DNA of 64,000 nucleotides from a virus: the IMG/VR virus record IMGVR_UViG_3300042470_001171, positions 1-64,000 of that record; one strand, given 5' to 3'. Both the position numbers and the translations under genes were made by a program. Below the pieces are notes generated by a model that saw only the letters and a program-made list of their open reading frames with translations, searched no databases and had not been told where the DNA came from. Positions 62,391 to 64,000 of this stretch are shown here, one piece after another (the stretch's first letter is position 1; every line of letters begins with the position of its first letter).

Positions 62391-63704
62391 ATGGCACACT
62401 ATCAGCTTTGTTATGGCCGGGTCAGCAGCAAGGACCAAAACCTGGACCTGCAGATCCAGCAATTTCAACAACAGGTAGAGTTTGACGAACTATTTACCGA
62501 GTCATTGTCTGGCCGCCGTCGGGACCGGCCCGAGTTTCTACGCCTAGTTGACCGGGCGCTTGAACTACGCCAGCACCGGCACCAGGTAACCGTCTGGGTG
62601 GTGGAATGGACCCGATGGGCAAGAGATACCGTCTGGGCGATGGAAAGCCTTGCCCAGCTAGAGGCCGCTGGCGTGCAGGTGAAGGAACTAACTACCGGCC
62701 AAGAAATCACGCTCCAGACCGCCTCAGGGCTGCTTACAACCGGCGTTAAGTCGCTCATGGCCCACTACTACTCTGAGGAGCTATCGGCACGGCTGAAGCG
62801 GGCTAACGTGCAACTACGCCGCCAGGGTAGGCCGATGGGTGGCCTGCCTCCCTTTGGCTACCAACGATCTGCTGACAATAGCTGCTACGAGCCCGGGCCA
62901 GACTGGGGCACGGCCAGAGAGGCGGTAGACTACTACCTAGAGCATGGCAACTTGCTACAGCTCACCCATATGATGCAAGACCGCTACGGCATTGGTCGAA
63001 ACAGGACGGTCTGGCGGGCGTGGCTAAAGAACCCTACCCTACGCGGTCACCTGCACTATCGCAAAACTAACGAATGGCGCTACAATGCTCACCCAGCCTT
63101 GATCAGCGAGGATGAGTACAAGCGTATCGAGTACTGGATCGACCTAAACCGTCAGCTGCGGGGCAACAACCAGGGCCGCATCCATGCGGTGCCGCCCATC
63201 GTGTCTTGTAGTTGTGGCTGTCGGTGCCGCCCCAACTCTCGCGGAAAGAATCGGTACTTTATCTGTGCTGCCAATGGTGGAGGATACCCTAACCGGCCAC
63301 GGTGCCCCCAGACCCGTTCCTGCCGCCAGGACATGATCGAAGCAGCTATCCAGGAGGCATTGATCGACCATGCCCAGGCTATCGCCCATAGCCTGAAATC
63401 TGACACAGCCTTTGACCCTGCCATTGCTGCCCTGGAGCAGGAGATAGCCGCACTCCAGCCCCTTGCCCACCGGGCTGCCATCGCTGAGGAGATAGCGTCC
63501 ATTGAGGCAGAGATCCTGGCTAGGCGTAGCCACCAGGGTCAGGCGCTAGCCAGCAGCCAGCAGCTACAGCAGCAAGCCATTGATGCCGCGTCGATGGACT
63601 GGAGTACCTTGGCCGCCCCAGAGCGCCGTCAGCTCTATGCTGAACTGGTGGAGCGGGTGATCATTCAAGGCAATGAAGTGCTAGAAGTACGGTTCAAGCG
63701 CTAA
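62391..63704 (+). CDS. Large serine recombinase
   Basis: 437 residues. Catalytic domain with nucleophile Ser in CYGRVSSKDQNLDLQIQQF (~8-26) and VWVVEWTRWARDTVWAMESL; resolvase end ELTTGQEITLQTASGLL. Then a recombinase domain (MGGLPPFGYQRSADNS, LKNPTLRGHLHYRKTNEW), a zinc ribbon SCSCGCRC...CAANGG..RCPQ (~265-305) and a C-terminal coiled coil. This is the plan of serine integrases. Second integration-type enzyme in the window. Confidence 0.9.
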   Translation: MAHYQLCYGRVSSKDQNLDLQIQQFQQQVEFDELFTESLSGRRRDRPEFLRLVDRALELRQHRHQVTVWVVEWTRWARDTVWAMESLAQLEAAGVQVKELTTGQEITLQTASGLLTTGVKSLMAHYYSEELSARLKRANVQLRRQGRPMGGLPPFGYQRSADNSCYEPGPDWGTAREAVDYYLEHGNLLQLTHMMQDRYGIGRNRTVWRAWLKNPTLRGHLHYRKTNEWRYNAHPALISEDEYKRIEYWIDLNRQLRGNNQGRIHAVPPIVSCSCGCRCRPNSRGKNRYFICAANGGGYPNRPRCPQTRSCRQDMIEAAIQEALIDHAQAIAHSLKSDTAFDPAIAALEQEIAALQPLAHRAAIAEEIASIEAEILARRSHQGQALASSQQLQQQAIDAASMDWSTLAAPERRQLYAELVERVIIQGNEVLEVRFKR

Positions 63705-63706
63705 GA

Positions 63707-63735
63707 AAAAACCCCCAGCAATGCCGGGGGCGAGG
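63707..63735 (-). terminator. Intrinsic terminator of the 63766 gene
   Basis: Minus strand CCCCCGGCATTGCTGGGGG followed by TTTTTTCTT. Abuts the end of the serine recombinase gene. Confidence 0.8.
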
Positions 63736-63765
63736 GAGAACCACAGAGGAGAAACTTAACAGACG

Positions 63766-64000
63766 CTAGTCAGAGGTCAGGTAGACCTGGCCGGTCAGGT
63801 TGCCGGGGGTGCTGGTCTTGGTGGCGGTGGCCCGCACATAGACTGCTTCCCCTTCGCCAGCGGCTGCCATCAAGCTATTGACAGCAGCACCATCGAGCGC
63901 CAGGTACTCTTTACGAGCATTGCTACCAGACAGTAACTTAATACTGCCCAGGGTCACTTCGTTGGTAAAGCTGGAGTTATCCGCACCGGTCACATTGACG
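63766..64000 (-). CDS. Partial structural-type protein (5' end outside window)
   Basis: At least 78 residues; the frame continues past the window end, so no start is assigned. VTLGSIKLLSGSNARKEYLA, AAAGEGEAVYVRATATKTST and GNLTGQVYLTSD form a beta-rich C-terminal domain as in small capsid decoration or head proteins. Leftward, opposite to the tail genes. Confidence 0.5.
   Translation of the reverse strand, partial: VNVTGADNSSFTNEVTLGSIKLLSGSNARKEYLALDGAAVNSLMAAAGEGEAVYVRATATKTSTPGNLTGQVYLTSD

Noticed and set aside
1-64000. tRNA genes
   Set aside because: No cloverleaf with a convincing T-loop (GGTTCGA...CC) was seen on either strand by eye; a tRNAscan run would be decisive.

Overview
The window looks like most of a large temperate siphovirus-like phage, or a phage-plasmid, of a cyanobacterium. 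The phage call rests on a long tail module (MuF-like head protein, tail tube, a 1515-residue tape measure, lysin, fibres), a full replication set (sliding clamp, SSB, initiator, DnaB), two site-specific recombinases and an antirepressor. The cyanobacterial call is weaker: the sigma factor resembles cyanobacterial SigF-type group 3 factors. There is no rRNA, tRNA or metabolic housekeeping gene. Terminase large subunit, portal and major capsid genes are not visible.

Layout. 1-6.1 kb: fibre and appendage genes, starting inside a beta-propeller gene. 6.1-10.9 kb: leftward small genes, a terminase-small-like protein, a phosphoesterase and a RecT-like annealing protein. 11.2-15.0 kb: rightward regulator, adenine methyltransferase, dnaN and ssb. 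15.3-17.3 kb: sigma factor and tyrosine integrase, divergent. 17.3-24.5 kb: CRISPR region. 25.2-29.3 kb: leftward operon with an FtsK/HerA-like ATPase and membrane proteins. 29.5-37.6 kb: RHH regulators, a replication initiator containing a lambda-O-like internal origin, dnaB, a PAPS-reductase-like protein and a cytosine methyltransferase overprinted by a second gene. 38.0-42.9 kb: antirepressor and accessory genes. 43.5-62.3 kb: head/tail/lysis/fibre module. 62.4-63.7 kb: serine recombinase.

The most unusual system is a reduced type I-E-like CRISPR module. A leftward operon encodes a PD-(D/E)XK nuclease-like protein, Cas6e, Cas7e and a short Cas5e; a short Cas8e is divergent. I see no Cas1, Cas2, Cas3 or Cas11. 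Repeats occur at eleven places. Four arrays have a shared leader with a promoter-like element. Seven leaderless sets, down to a single repeat, each lie directly downstream of a gene and in the same orientation. Many units are only about 36-43 nt, leaving guides of about 13-20 nt. I infer that Cas6e could cut crRNAs from ordinary mRNA 3' ends and load them on a small, Cas3-independent complex for gene control, superinfection exclusion or interference by the adjacent nuclease.

Regulatory signals recur: TTGACA-N17/18-TATATT promoters with a related spacer, a CCACTTACA mRNA leader before many small genes, a dispersed element AACCCAACTATAAGCC, and GGGCACCCTA before several late and regulatory genes. 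The tail module carries a probable MuF-ADP-ribosyltransferase toxin with a candidate immunity gene. All functional assignments come from reading motifs and gene order; no database search was run.
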